A stretch of DNA of 45,396 nt from Acidimicrobiia bacterium (GCA_035651955.1 DASRES010000014.1:1-45396); one strand, 5' to 3'. Numbered from the stretch's first letter, positions 26,024 through 34,631 are shown. The notes: generated by a model from the letters alone, not told the origin. Program-made: numbers and translations.

Positions 26024-26787
26024 CCGGCGTGCCCGCGTGGTCCGAGCCGAGAACCGCGATCGTGACGGGCGGCGGCTCGGGCATCGGCGCAGCGATCAGC
26101 CGGCGGCTCGCGGTCGAGGGCGCCGCGGTTGCCGTCTTCGACCGCGACAGCGGAGGCGCGAAGGCGACCGCGGTCGCGATCGAGCGCGCCGGCGGGCGTG
26201 CGCTGCCCGTCACCGTCGACATCTCGGATCGGCCCGCCATCGACCGCGCCGTCGCGCAGGTCCGCGCGGAGCTCGGCGCGGCGACGATCCTCGTGAACAA
26301 CGCGGCGATCTCGCCGTTCAAGCGGTTCCTCGACATCGAACGTTCCGAGCTCGACGCCGTCATCGCCGTCAACCTGATCGGGACGTTCGAGTGCTGCCAG
26401 GCGGTCGTGCCCGACATGCTCGAAGCCGGCTGGGGCCGCATCGTCAACATCGCGTCGTCGAGCGCGCAGACGGGCAGCGCGCGGCAGACGCACTACGCCG
26501 CGACGAAGGGCGCCGTGATCGCCTTCACGCGTTCGCTCGCGCTCGAGCTCGGGCCGAAGGGGATCACCGTCAACGCGGTCCCGCCGAGCTTCGTCGACAC
26601 GCCGTCGCTGCGCGCCGCCGACGCGGACGGCAGCCTCGACATCGACGCGTTCGCGCGGATGATCCCCGTCCGGCGCGTCGGGACAGCGGACGACGTCGCC
26701 GCGATGTGCGCGTATCTCGTCCGCGACGATGCGAGCTACGTCACCGGCCAGGTGCTCGGCGTCAACGGCGGACGGGTCACCACGTGA
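26020..26787 (+). CDS. Short-chain dehydrogenase/reductase
   Basis: A 255-residue classical SDR with TGGGSGIG at residues 16-23, NNAA at 93-96 in place of NNAG, and the catalytic S146, Y159 and K163 (HYAATKGA). D41 after the second strand suggests NAD(H). It closes the oxygenase operon and overlaps the dioxygenase gene by 4 bp. A likely job is oxidation of a hydroxyl introduced by the Rieske or TauD enzyme to a ketone; if that product were a beta-diketone it would be a substrate for the OCH-like hydrolase. This is inference. It converges on the SnoaL-like gene with 15 bp between ends. Confidence 0.87.
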   Translation: MTGVPAWSEPRTAIVTGGGSGIGAAISRRLAVEGAAVAVFDRDSGGAKATAVAIERAGGRALPVTVDISDRPAIDRAVAQVRAELGAATILVNNAAISPFKRFLDIERSELDAVIAVNLIGTFECCQAVVPDMLEAGWGRIVNIASSSAQTGSARQTHYAATKGAVIAFTRSLALELGPKGITVNAVPPSFVDTPSLRAADADGSLDIDAFARMIPVRRVGTADDVAAMCAYLVRDDASYVTGQVLGVNGGRVTT

Positions 26788-26802
26788 TCGACGACCACGC
26801 GG

Positions 26803-27354
26803 TCACCAGCGATCAGCGGCCGTGTCGAGGCGGAGCGGCCGCGCGTACGACAGGTCGGACGAGTCCCAGCGGCCCTTGACGAACTCGCTGAACGTGCCCG
26901 AGCGGAGCAACGACGCGTCGCCCGGCATCGCCCACTCGATGGTGCAGCGCCGGAGCGCGATCCTCCAGGTGCCGTCGCGCCGCTCGAGGCGGTCGACGTA
27001 CCGGCCGGCGACGAGCAGCACCGACGATCGGTCCTTCGCGACCATCGTCCCGATGACGTAGCTCTCGCAGTGCGCGACGTCACCGTCGATCTCGCACGTG
27101 TGCGTCGTGACGTGGTGCAGGTGATCGGCGAACGCCGCCGCGTGCGCCTGATTGGCCCACTCGGCGTACTCCGCGCCGCGCTTCACCGCCGGCCCGTGCT
27201 CGTCCACGGCGTCGTCGTGGTACACGCTCGCCATCAGCGCGACGTCGTGTCGGTCGTGACCGCGCGACTGGGTGTTCACGCAGTCGAGGATCGCGAGGCG
27301 GTCCTTCAGGTACTGGACATCGCGTCGCAGCTCGTCGAGCCCGTCGTCGCTCAT
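26803..27354 (-). CDS. SnoaL/NTF2-like protein
   Basis: A 183-residue protein of the nuclear transport factor 2-like superfamily in its actinobacterial SnoaL_4 form: DRLAILDCVNTQSRGHDRHD, LMASVYHDDAVDEHGP, an inner strand HHVTTHTCEIDGDVAHCESY and RYVDRLERRDGTWRIALRRC. These proteins include dehydratases, isomerases, and small oxygenase subunits, but most are unassigned. The D..H pair in the first helix (HDRHD) is a possible active site. GGAGG sits six bases before the ATG. It is divergent from the HSL-type hydrolase across composite element B, so both genes are probably controlled together. Confidence 0.8.
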   Translation of the reverse strand: MSDDGLDELRRDVQYLKDRLAILDCVNTQSRGHDRHDVALMASVYHDDAVDEHGPAVKRGAEYAEWANQAHAAAFADHLHHVTTHTCEIDGDVAHCESYVIGTMVAKDRSSVLLVAGRYVDRLERRDGTWRIALRRCTIEWAMPGDASLLRSGTFSEFVKGRWDSSDLSYARPLRLDTAADRW

Positions 27355-27376
27355 CGTCGCCCTCCTGCTCGGAGTG

Positions 27377-27414
27377 GTAACGGACGTTACAGTTGCACGA
27401 GAGCCGGGTTCTCG
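27377..27414. promoter_or_regulatory. Composite operator, copy B
   Basis: GTAACGGACGTTAC (27377-27390) has perfect 6-bp inverted arms, GTAACG and CGTTAC. After 8 bp comes the imperfect dyad GAGAGCCGGGTTCTC (27399-27413). Compared with copy A at 20681, 28 of 38 bases agree without gaps, and both start codons lie 53 bp after the first base. It separates the divergent SnoaL-like and hydrolase genes. Confidence 0.7.
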
Positions 27415-27429
27415 ATCCGTGGAGGAGCG

Positions 27430-28362
27430 ATGGCAGGCGACGAGGGTGTCCTCGATCCGTGGGTCGCGGAGTGGTTCGCGGCGAATCCCATGCTCGCCGA
27501 GCCGCGCGACGACTGGTCGCCGGAGATGCTCGCGCTCGCGCGCGGGGACTTCCCGATCGCCGAGGGTCCGCCGGTCGCGAAGGTGAGCGACGACGTGATC
27601 GCCGGCGTCAGCGTCCGCGTCTACGAGCACGAGCATGCGCCGACGGGTGTCGTCGTCTACTTCCACGGCGGCGGGTTCTGCACCGGCAGCATCGGGATGA
27701 TGGACAACGTCGCGCGCGAGCTCGCGCAGTGCGCCGACGCAACCGTCGTCTCCGTCGACTACCGGCTCGCGCCCGAGCACCCGTATCCGTCCGGGCTGGA
27801 CGACTGCGAGACCGTGACGCGTGCAGTCCTCGACGACAGGGCGCGCTTCGGTGCGCCCGGGTTGCCGGTCGTGGTGGCGGGGGAGAGCGCGGGTGGGTCG
27901 CTCTCGACGGCCGTCGCGCTCCGCCTGCGCGACCGGGGCGACACGCGGCTCGCCGCGCAGGTCCTGATCTATCCCGGCGTCGCGGGCGACGACTCGACAC
28001 ATCCGTCGCGGCAGGAGTTCGACGGGATCCTGCTCACCGCGACCGGGATGCACTGGTTCTGGGACTCCTACACCGGAGGGCGTGACGTCAGCGACGATCC
28101 GTACGCGGTGCCGTTGCGCGCCGAGAGCCTGCGAGGCCTGCCGCCCGCGCTCGTCGTGCTCGGCGGGTGCGACGTGCTGCGCGACGAAGGACGCGAGTAC
28201 GCGCGCCGTCTCGCGGCCGAAGGCGTCGACGTCGAGGCGATCTGCTACCCGGGTCAGCCGCACGGGTTCGTGAACTTCGGCTTCCCCGCGGCCACCGAGG
28301 CGTTCGAGCACATCGGCACCTGGTTGCGCGCGAACCTCGCACGCGCCGGAGACGTCGGATGA
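27430..28362 (+). CDS. Alpha/beta hydrolase of the hormone-sensitive lipase type
   Basis: A 310-residue esterase of the HSL family. The oxyanion motif HGGG is at residues 79-82, the nucleophile S153 lies in GESAGG, an acidic residue in GGCDVLRDEG and the histidine in GQPHGFVNFG complete the triad. The segment YRLAPEHPYP is typical. No signal peptide, so it is cytoplasmic, hydrolysing carboxylic esters or lactones. GGAGG lies before the ATG, and composite element B is upstream. Its stop overlaps the next gene (ATGA), forming a two-gene operon with the amidohydrolase. Confidence 0.9.
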   Translation: MAGDEGVLDPWVAEWFAANPMLAEPRDDWSPEMLALARGDFPIAEGPPVAKVSDDVIAGVSVRVYEHEHAPTGVVVYFHGGGFCTGSIGMMDNVARELAQCADATVVSVDYRLAPEHPYPSGLDDCETVTRAVLDDRARFGAPGLPVVVAGESAGGSLSTAVALRLRDRGDTRLAAQVLIYPGVAGDDSTHPSRQEFDGILLTATGMHWFWDSYTGGRDVSDDPYAVPLRAESLRGLPPALVVLGGCDVLRDEGREYARRLAAEGVDVEAICYPGQPHGFVNFGFPAATEAFEHIGTWLRANLARAGDVG

Positions 28363-29618
28363 CGGCGGAGGTCACGATGCCGGACAAGGCTGCGATCATC
28401 TCGGTCGACGGGCACGTGAAGCCGCCGCGGCAGGCGTACCGCGAGTATCTGGACCCCGACTGCCGCGAGAAGTTGGACGAGTGGCTGCGCAGCGTCGACG
28501 GGACGCCCGACGGGTTCGTCCACCCGCGTCTCGACACCGCAAGCCAGTGGGATCCGGCGCGCCGGATCGCCGATCTGGAGACGCAGGGTGTCGTCGCGGA
28601 GGTCGTGTTCTCGAACGGTCAGCCGTTCGACTCGCCACGCGTCGACCACGCCGCCGACCCCGTTCTCGTGCGCAAGGCGAACACGGCGTACAACCGGTGG
28701 CTCGTCGACTTCTGCTCGGAGGCGCCCGGACGGTTCTGCGGTCTCGCCGCGGTCGGCTTCGACGACGTCGACCAGGCCGTCGCCGACATCCACTGGGCGA
28801 AGGAGCAGGGGCTCGGCGGGGTGCTGATGCCGCCGCTGCATCCCGGCGGCCGCTACTTCTTCGACCCCGCGCTCGACCCGATCTGGGCGGCATGCGTGGA
28901 GGTCGGCTTCGCGCTCGGCCAGCACGGCGGCACGGGCGCACCGCAGTACGAGCCGCCGAGCTTCGCGTCGTTCATGGTGCTCGCGACCGAGCACTCCTTC
29001 TTCTCGGGCCGCTCGTTGTGGCAGCTGATCCTCGGCGGCGTGTTCGACCGCTTTCCGACGCTACGCATCGCGTACGTCGAGACGGAGTCGTGGTGGATCG
29101 GTCCCGTCCTGCAGATGCTCGACCGGCGCGAGACGATGGGCGACGACTGGACCGAGTTCGCGGAGATGCTGCGGCGCATCAAGCCGTACACGCGGCTGCC
29201 CAGCGACTACTGGCGCTCGAACTGCGCCGTCGGTCTGTCACCGTTCCGCACCAGCCAGTTCGACCTGGACGCGCTGACGGACGAGACGCAGCGGTACGCC
29301 GTCCACGCGGCCAACGGGATGGTCGGCGTCGACTACCCGCACCCCGAGACCGTCTACCCGGTGCTGTTCGACGAGGTGCGCGCGCTCGTGGAGCACCCCG
29401 CTGTCAGCGAAGCGGACGCGCGCAAGGTGCTCTACGAGAACGCCGCCGCCCTGTACGGCTTCGACCTCTCGCGACTCGCGCCGCACATCGAGCGCGTCGG
29501 CTTCCACCTCGACGACGTCCCACGCGTCACCACCGACCAGCGTGCTGCCTCGTCGCTCGCCGAGGTCGTGCCGACCCTCATGGAGATGCGCGACACGCAC
29601 GCGAACGACGGCGCCTGA
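28359..29618 (+). CDS. Amidohydrolase_2 family protein
   Basis: A 419-residue metal-dependent hydrolase/decarboxylase-like protein (ACMSD-related amidohydrolase_2). It starts with the strand IISVDGHVKPP, where DxH takes the place of the usual DxHxH metal pair; later EVVFSNGQPF, GLAAVGFDDVDQAVADIHWA, GVLMPPLHPGG, GQHGGTG, and the C-terminal VGVDYPHPE with a metal-type aspartate and YENAAALYGF are all characteristic. Members include decarboxylases of aromatic acids and hydrolases acting on ring-cleavage products. It is co-translated with the HSL-type hydrolase and converges on the GH1 gene with 16 bp between ends. Confidence 0.87.
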   Translation: MTAEVTMPDKAAIISVDGHVKPPRQAYREYLDPDCREKLDEWLRSVDGTPDGFVHPRLDTASQWDPARRIADLETQGVVAEVVFSNGQPFDSPRVDHAADPVLVRKANTAYNRWLVDFCSEAPGRFCGLAAVGFDDVDQAVADIHWAKEQGLGGVLMPPLHPGGRYFFDPALDPIWAACVEVGFALGQHGGTGAPQYEPPSFASFMVLATEHSFFSGRSLWQLILGGVFDRFPTLRIAYVETESWWIGPVLQMLDRRETMGDDWTEFAEMLRRIKPYTRLPSDYWRSNCAVGLSPFRTSQFDLDALTDETQRYAVHAANGMVGVDYPHPETVYPVLFDEVRALVEHPAVSEADARKVLYENAAALYGFDLSRLAPHIERVGFHLDDVPRVTTDQRAASSLAEVVPTLMEMRDTHANDGA

Positions 29619-29634
29619 CCCGCGCGCTGCTCGT

Positions 29635-30807
29635 TCAGCGGAAGACGGCGTTCGCCCGGGCAATGCCGCCGAGCCAGCCGAGACTCGCCTTCGGCTGGCG
29701 TTCGAACGTGTCCCGGTCGACCGCGACGAGGCCGAACGTCGGCTCCCAGCGGCCCCACTCGAAGTTGTCGAGCAGGCTCCAGTGGAAGTACCCGCGCACG
29801 TCGATGCCGTCGTCGATCGCGTCGCGGAGATGGTTCAGCGCGGTGGTCGTGTAGGCGATCCGGCGGTCGTCGTCGCGGGTCGCGATGCCGTTCTCCGTCA
29901 CGACGATCGGCACGTCGCCGAGGATGTCGTGCGTGTGCCGAACCGCGATGCCGAGCGCGTCGGGGCGGTACGCCCATCCCATGAGCGTGTTGTCGGGGTG
30001 CTCGGGGTGGGCGACGATGCCGTGCTCGTCGACGAGTTGGCTCGTGTAGGACTGCACGCCCACGAAGTCGTCGTCGCGTGCGGGTCGCAGGTACACGTCC
30101 TCCCACTGCTCCTGCACCTCGGCGTGCTTCGCTTCACCACCCGGTGCCGGGACGAGCGCCTGATTGGCAACCGTCCATCCCACCTTCGCGCCAGTCGCCG
30201 CACGCACGACGGGTGCGGCCGCTCGATGGGCCGCGACGAGGACGTCGCCGATCTCGGGGTCGGGGAGCGCGTCGAACGGATAGGGCTCGCCGGCCGCGAC
30301 ACGGCGGAGCGCGCCGAGTCCCTGCGCGTGCACGTTGGGCTCGTTGATCGTGCACACCCATTCGACGCCGTCGAGGATCGCGCACGCGTGCTCGACGTAC
30401 CGGGTGAAGAGCTCGACCGCGTCCGGGCCGAGCCAGGCACCCGCGTCGTCGAACCAGAGCGGGTGCGTGAAGTGATGCAGCGTGACGACTGGCGTGAGGC
30501 CGAGCCCCGTCGCGGTGTCGATCATCCGGCGGTAGTGCGCGAGCTCGGCGCGTGAGAACCTGCCCCGGCTCGGTTCGATGCGCGACCACTCGAGGCTGAA
30601 GCGGTACGCGTTGAACCCGGCGTCGGCGAGCAGTCGCATGTCCTCTGCGTACCGGTGGTAGCTGTCGACCGCGTCCCCGCTGAACTGCACGTACGGGGCC
30701 GCGTCGTGCTCGAGCTTCCACCAGTTGTTGTTGAGGTTGTTCCCCTCGACCTGGTGGGCGGCGGTCGCCGCGCCCCAGAGGAACCCGGCCGGGAAGGTGC
30801 GTGTCAT
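29635..30807 (-). CDS. GH1 beta-glucosidase (first copy)
   Basis: A 390-residue glycoside hydrolase family 1 enzyme. The N-terminal FLWGAATAAHQVEG is the family signature; the acid/base is E156 in TINEPN and the nucleophile E305 in VTENG. The usual WSLLDNFEW motif is present near the end. It is shorter than typical GH1 enzymes (440-480) with reduced loops, as in several actinobacterial copies. No signal peptide. It is last in the operon binding lipoprotein-GH3-GH1, 16 bp after the GH3, with GGAGG before the ATG. Beta-glucosides or beta-galactosides taken up by the nearby transporter are the likely substrates. Confidence 0.93.
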   Translation of the reverse strand: MTRTFPAGFLWGAATAAHQVEGNNLNNNWWKLEHDAAPYVQFSGDAVDSYHRYAEDMRLLADAGFNAYRFSLEWSRIEPSRGRFSRAELAHYRRMIDTATGLGLTPVVTLHHFTHPLWFDDAGAWLGPDAVELFTRYVEHACAILDGVEWVCTINEPNVHAQGLGALRRVAAGEPYPFDALPDPEIGDVLVAAHRAAAPVVRAATGAKVGWTVANQALVPAPGGEAKHAEVQEQWEDVYLRPARDDDFVGVQSYTSQLVDEHGIVAHPEHPDNTLMGWAYRPDALGIAVRHTHDILGDVPIVVTENGIATRDDDRRIAYTTTALNHLRDAIDDGIDVRGYFHWSLLDNFEWGRWEPTFGLVAVDRDTFERQPKASLGWLGGIARANAVFR

Positions 30808-30823
30808 GTGGTTCGTTCCTCCG

Positions 30824-33196
30824 TCAGTCGAGGATCAGCTCGGGGATCGTGAACGTCACGGCGTCGTGGATGTCGGCGCTCGACAGGCCGAGCAGCAGCG
30901 TCACCTCGCCGGCCTCGACGCCGCGACGGCCGTCGGGCCACGTGTACGCCAGCCGTTGCAACGGGACCGAGAGGTCGACCGCCTCGGCGCCGCCGCTCGC
31001 GAGCGCCAGGCGTGTGAAGTCGACGAGCTGACGGACCGGTCGTACAACAGTGCCGGCCTCGTCACGCGCGTAGAGCTGGACGACCGCGGTCCCGGCGTGC
31101 TCGCCGGTGTTGCGCACGAGTGCCCGCACGCGGAGCACCTCGTCCACGAACGTTGCGTCGTCGAGCTCGAGCCCGAACGACGTGTACGTCAGGCCGTGGC
31201 CGAACGGGTACAGCGGTGAGCTGTCGGCCAGGTCGACGTAGCCGTACCGGGGCAGCGTCGGGTGCTCGTACCCGCTGCCGACCGGGAACCCGTGGTACAT
31301 CGGCACCTGGCCGACGTGGCGCGGGAACGTCGACGGCAGGCGGCCGCCGGGCTCGATGCGGCCGAAGAGCACGTCCGCGACGACCTCGCCGGCGAGCGCG
31401 CCCAGCAACGGCGCGAGCAGCACGGCGGACGACGCGTCATGGACCGCGCCGAGCAGCAGCGGCCGGCCCGACACCACCACGGTCACGACGCGCGTCCCCG
31501 CGCGGTGCAACGCGGTGACGAGCGCGTCCTGGTTCCCGGGCAGTACGGGGTTCGCGACCGTGCGACCCTCGCCCGCGGTGTGGTTGCCGACCCAGCCGGT
31601 GCGCTCGCCGACGACGGCGATCACCACGTCGGCGTCCTCGGTCGCGGTCAGCAGGGCGGCCTGGTCGAGGTCCGCGTCGTCGAAGCTCCCGACCGGGTGG
31701 TACGTCGCGCCCGGATCGACGGCGCGGATCGCGTCGACGACCGTCGTCGCGTCGGGGTTGAGCGCGCGGGCGCCGGCCTCGAACACCGGCTCGATCCCCG
31801 CCAGCCGCGTCTGGAACAGATCCGGGAACACGTCGTCGGCGGCGCGTGCTCTTGCAACCCGACCGCTCGTGATGCGTGCGACCGCGATCGGGATCTCGGT
31901 GTCGGCGACCGACGAGTACGCGCCGAAGTGGATGCGCAGCTCGTCCGCGGCCGGGCCGACGATCGCGAGCTTCGCGACGCCGGGCGCGAGCGGCAGGATC
32001 CCGTCATTGGCAAGGAGCGTGACGGCTGACTCGGCGACGACGCGTGCGAGCGCGCGTGCGTCAGCGCCGTCGATCGCCGACGGCGCCCGCGGCGCGCGGC
32101 CGGATCGAATGTCCGGCACCAGTCCGAGGCGCGCCTTGATCGCGAGCACGTTGGCGACGGCGCGGTCGAGGATCTCCTCCGAGAGCGTCCCGTCTTCGAC
32201 GAGCGGACGGAGTTGGCTGGTGGTGTCCGCGCTCGGCAGCTCGACGTCGATGCCCGCGGTCAGCGCGTCCGCGGCGGCGCGTCCTGGAGTCGCGGCCGTC
32301 CGGTAGTCGCGGTACAGCATCGTGACCGCGCCGTAGTCGCTGACGACGAGCCCGTCGAAACCGAGCTCACCCCGCAACAGCTCCGTGAGCAACCAGTGAT
32401 TGGCGCTCGCCGGGATGCCGTCGATCTCGTTGTATGAGCTCATCACCACGGACAGACCGGCGTCGGCGATGGCGCGCCGGAACGGTTCGGCGTGGACGTC
32501 GGTGAGCTCGCGGCGACCGAGCTGGGTCGCGGCCTGGTTCAGCCCGCCGAGCGAGTGCGCGTAGGCGAGGAAGTGCTTCCCGGTCGCGAGCATTTCGGAG
32601 TCGCCGGCGTCGCCCTGCACACCGCGGATGAACCCGATGCCCATGCGCGCGACGAGCTCGGGATCCTCGCCGTACGTCTCGTGCACGCGGCCCCAGCGCA
32701 TGTCGCGCGCCACGTCGAGTAGGGGCGAGAAGAGGAGGTGGATGCCGACCGACCGCGCCTGGCGCGCCGCGATCTCGCCGACGCGCCGCGACGACTCCGG
32801 GTCCCAGCTCGCCGCCTGCCCCCACGCGGTCGCGAACTGATCGCCCTGCGCGTGGACGAGCCCGTTGATCCCTTCGGCGTGGACGAGCGTCGCGATGCCG
32901 AACGGATTGACGTCGCGCGCGATCTCCTGGAACCGGGCGAGCTCGTCGCGGAGGCGGTTCAGGTCCGAGTCGAGCTGCCACCCGAGCGACAGGTGGCCGA
33001 CGCCGTGCGGCCGTACCGACGGGAGGCGCTCGAGCTCGTACGGGAACCCCTTCGAGAGGTCGGGCGCGCCGCGGCCCGGATCCGCGAACTTCGAGAAGTC
33101 CACGAGATCCATCGGCACGACACCTTGGATCTGTCCGATCTTCTGGTCGAGGTCGAGGCGCGAGACGAGCGCGCGGATCTCGTCGGTGTCCGGCAC
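30824..33196 (-). CDS. GH3 beta-glycosidase (second copy)
   Basis: A 790-residue GH3 enzyme with the same layout as the copy at 12967 but clearly divergent. Marks: DMRWGRVHETYGEDPEL, GKHFLAYAHSLGG, the nucleophile D287 in LVVSDYGAV, and a C-terminal fibronectin-III-like domain with LVRNTGEHAGTAVVQLY. No signal peptide. The GTG start overlaps the stop of the binding-lipoprotein gene by one base (TAGTG), so the long upstream extension of the frame is not used. Tight coupling to a transporter binding protein indicates hydrolysis of an imported glycoside in the cytoplasm. Confidence 0.92.
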   Translation of the reverse strand: MPDTDEIRALVSRLDLDQKIGQIQGVVPMDLVDFSKFADPGRGAPDLSKGFPYELERLPSVRPHGVGHLSLGWQLDSDLNRLRDELARFQEIARDVNPFGIATLVHAEGINGLVHAQGDQFATAWGQAASWDPESSRRVGEIAARQARSVGIHLLFSPLLDVARDMRWGRVHETYGEDPELVARMGIGFIRGVQGDAGDSEMLATGKHFLAYAHSLGGLNQAATQLGRRELTDVHAEPFRRAIADAGLSVVMSSYNEIDGIPASANHWLLTELLRGELGFDGLVVSDYGAVTMLYRDYRTAATPGRAAADALTAGIDVELPSADTTSQLRPLVEDGTLSEEILDRAVANVLAIKARLGLVPDIRSGRAPRAPSAIDGADARALARVVAESAVTLLANDGILPLAPGVAKLAIVGPAADELRIHFGAYSSVADTEIPIAVARITSGRVARARAADDVFPDLFQTRLAGIEPVFEAGARALNPDATTVVDAIRAVDPGATYHPVGSFDDADLDQAALLTATEDADVVIAVVGERTGWVGNHTAGEGRTVANPVLPGNQDALVTALHRAGTRVVTVVVSGRPLLLGAVHDASSAVLLAPLLGALAGEVVADVLFGRIEPGGRLPSTFPRHVGQVPMYHGFPVGSGYEHPTLPRYGYVDLADSSPLYPFGHGLTYTSFGLELDDATFVDEVLRVRALVRNTGEHAGTAVVQLYARDEAGTVVRPVRQLVDFTRLALASGGAEAVDLSVPLQRLAYTWPDGRRGVEAGEVTLLLGLSSADIHDAVTFTIPELILD

Positions 33197-34518
33197 TACT
33201 TCAGCGTGATGGGCGAGCCGATCGCGATGAGCTGGTCCTTGCCGGATCCCTGCTTCCAGGTCGGGTCGATCCTGAAGAGCTGGAACTGGTCCTGCCCGTC
33301 GAACTTGTTCGGCCCGAACGAGCTCTTCGGCGCGGCCGGGAGGTCCACCGCGCCGAGGGACTCGACGCCCTTTGCGAACGTCTCGTTGTTGAGGTCCTTG
33401 CCCGCGGCCTTGGCGGCGTCGACGAAGAGCGTCAACGACGTGCACGCCTCCTCCATCGCGACGAACCCGCTCGACTTGCCCGAGAGGTCCTCCTGGTCAG
33501 GGTTCACGATCTCGTTGCCGGTCGCCTGCTTCCACACCTGCCGGCAGTGCGCGAACGCGGGGTCGTCGAAGTTGTAGTTCTGGTTGGGGACGCCGGTGCC
33601 AGCGACGATCGGGAACTTCCCGAGCGGGTTCGTGTACGCGGCGGCCTGTAGGTTCCCGACGACGGGAGAGAAGATGCGCGGGTGGTAGCCGGCCGCGTCG
33701 AAGTCCGCGCCGGGCGTGAACTGGCCGACGTCGATCACCGTGTCGACGCCTTTGCTCTGGAACCGCTGGGCGATCACCTTGTCCTGCGCGGTGGCCGCCT
33801 GCAGGTCCGTGTCCGGCGCGTCCATGAGCGCGGTGTCGGCGACCTTGTAGCCCGCGTCCTTCAACGTCTTGACGGCGAGGTCGATCTGCGCCTTGTACGG
33901 CGCCTGCGCGGCGTAGACGGCGATCGTGTGGCCCTTCAGGTCGCCGTTCTGGTCGAGCAGCTTCACGAGCGCGTCGATCGACCGCTCGTCGCTCGCGTTC
34001 CAGGTCGCCCACGGCGCCCGCGCCTGCGCGAGGAGTCCCTTGTTGAAGTTGCCACCGACGAGGATCGTCTGGTGCTGCTGCACGACGCAGAGGTTGTTGA
34101 CGTTCAGGAACCCGACGAGCACCGCGAAGACCTTGTCGTCCTCAGTGAGCTTCGTGCACGCCGCGAGCTGGTCGGTGTTGCCGATCGGCGAGTACTTGGC
34201 GATGAACAGCTGGAGCTTGCGGCCGTTGACGCCGCCGCGCGCGTTCACGTCGTTCACGAGCGCGGTGATGATCTGCTCCTCGGGCCCGTGGTCGAGCCGG
34301 ATCACGCCGGACTTCGCGAGCGCCACGAGGTCGATGTACGAGAAGCCGATCTTGATCGTGTCAGCGGTGACGCCCTGACCGAGCGCCTGGCTGCCCGTGG
34401 CGGTTCCGGCCGAGTTCGCGGTGGTGCTCGACGAGCTCTTGCCTCGCGAGGTCGTGCACGCTCCCGCGAGCACCGCGAGCACCGCGAAGACGACGGTCCA
34501 CGACTTCACGCGCGGCAT
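33196..34518 (-). CDS. Liv-type ABC substrate-binding lipoprotein
   Basis: A 440-residue periplasmic-binding-protein type I of the branched-chain amino acid group (Peripla_BP_6). The N-terminus MPRVKSWTVVFAVLAVLAGA followed by C21 is a lipoprotein signal; a Ser/Thr-rich linker follows. Core segments: TIKIGFSYIDLVALAKSG, LVNDVNARGGVNGRKLQLF, GHTIAVYAAQAPYKAQIDLA. Actinobacterial relatives bind amides, aromatic compounds or other small organics as well as amino acids. Position as first gene of an operon with GH3 and GH1 suggests it captures a glycoside. The matching permeases and ATPases are probably the fusion proteins at 36981-42055. Ribosome site GGGGGGAG precedes the ATG. Confidence 0.87.
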   Translation of the reverse strand: MPRVKSWTVVFAVLAVLAGACTTSRGKSSSSTTANSAGTATGSQALGQGVTADTIKIGFSYIDLVALAKSGVIRLDHGPEEQIITALVNDVNARGGVNGRKLQLFIAKYSPIGNTDQLAACTKLTEDDKVFAVLVGFLNVNNLCVVQQHQTILVGGNFNKGLLAQARAPWATWNASDERSIDALVKLLDQNGDLKGHTIAVYAAQAPYKAQIDLAVKTLKDAGYKVADTALMDAPDTDLQAATAQDKVIAQRFQSKGVDTVIDVGQFTPGADFDAAGYHPRIFSPVVGNLQAAAYTNPLGKFPIVAGTGVPNQNYNFDDPAFAHCRQVWKQATGNEIVNPDQEDLSGKSSGFVAMEEACTSLTLFVDAAKAAGKDLNNETFAKGVESLGAVDLPAAPKSSFGPNKFDGQDQFQLFRIDPTWKQGSGKDQLIAIGSPITLK

Positions 34519-34544
34519 GGCTCCCCCCAGCCTCGGCACCGTTG

Positions 34545-34574
34545 ATAACGGTGTTATACCCGTAACGGCGTTAT
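34545..34574. promoter_or_regulatory. Twin palindromes between divergent glycosidase operons
   Basis: ATAACGGTGTTAT (34545-34557) and GTAACGGCGTTAT (34562-34574) are two adjacent near-identical palindromes with centres 17 bp apart, each with TAAC and GTTA arms. They lie in the 113-bp gap between the binding-lipoprotein operon and the second GH1 gene, so a repressor bound here could control both. The half-site resembles that of composite element B (TAACG), but the spacing inside the palindrome differs by one base. No regulator gene is adjacent. Confidence 0.6.
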
Positions 34575-34631
34575 GGTAGCGACTGCGCAACGTCTCTGCT
34601 GCGCGGTCGCCGAGACGCGACGGAGGATTCG

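Noticed and set aside
34591-34617. CGTCTC/GAGACG inverted repeat in the leader of the second GH1 gene
   Set aside because: Only a 6-bp stem with a 15-nt loop; likely chance.
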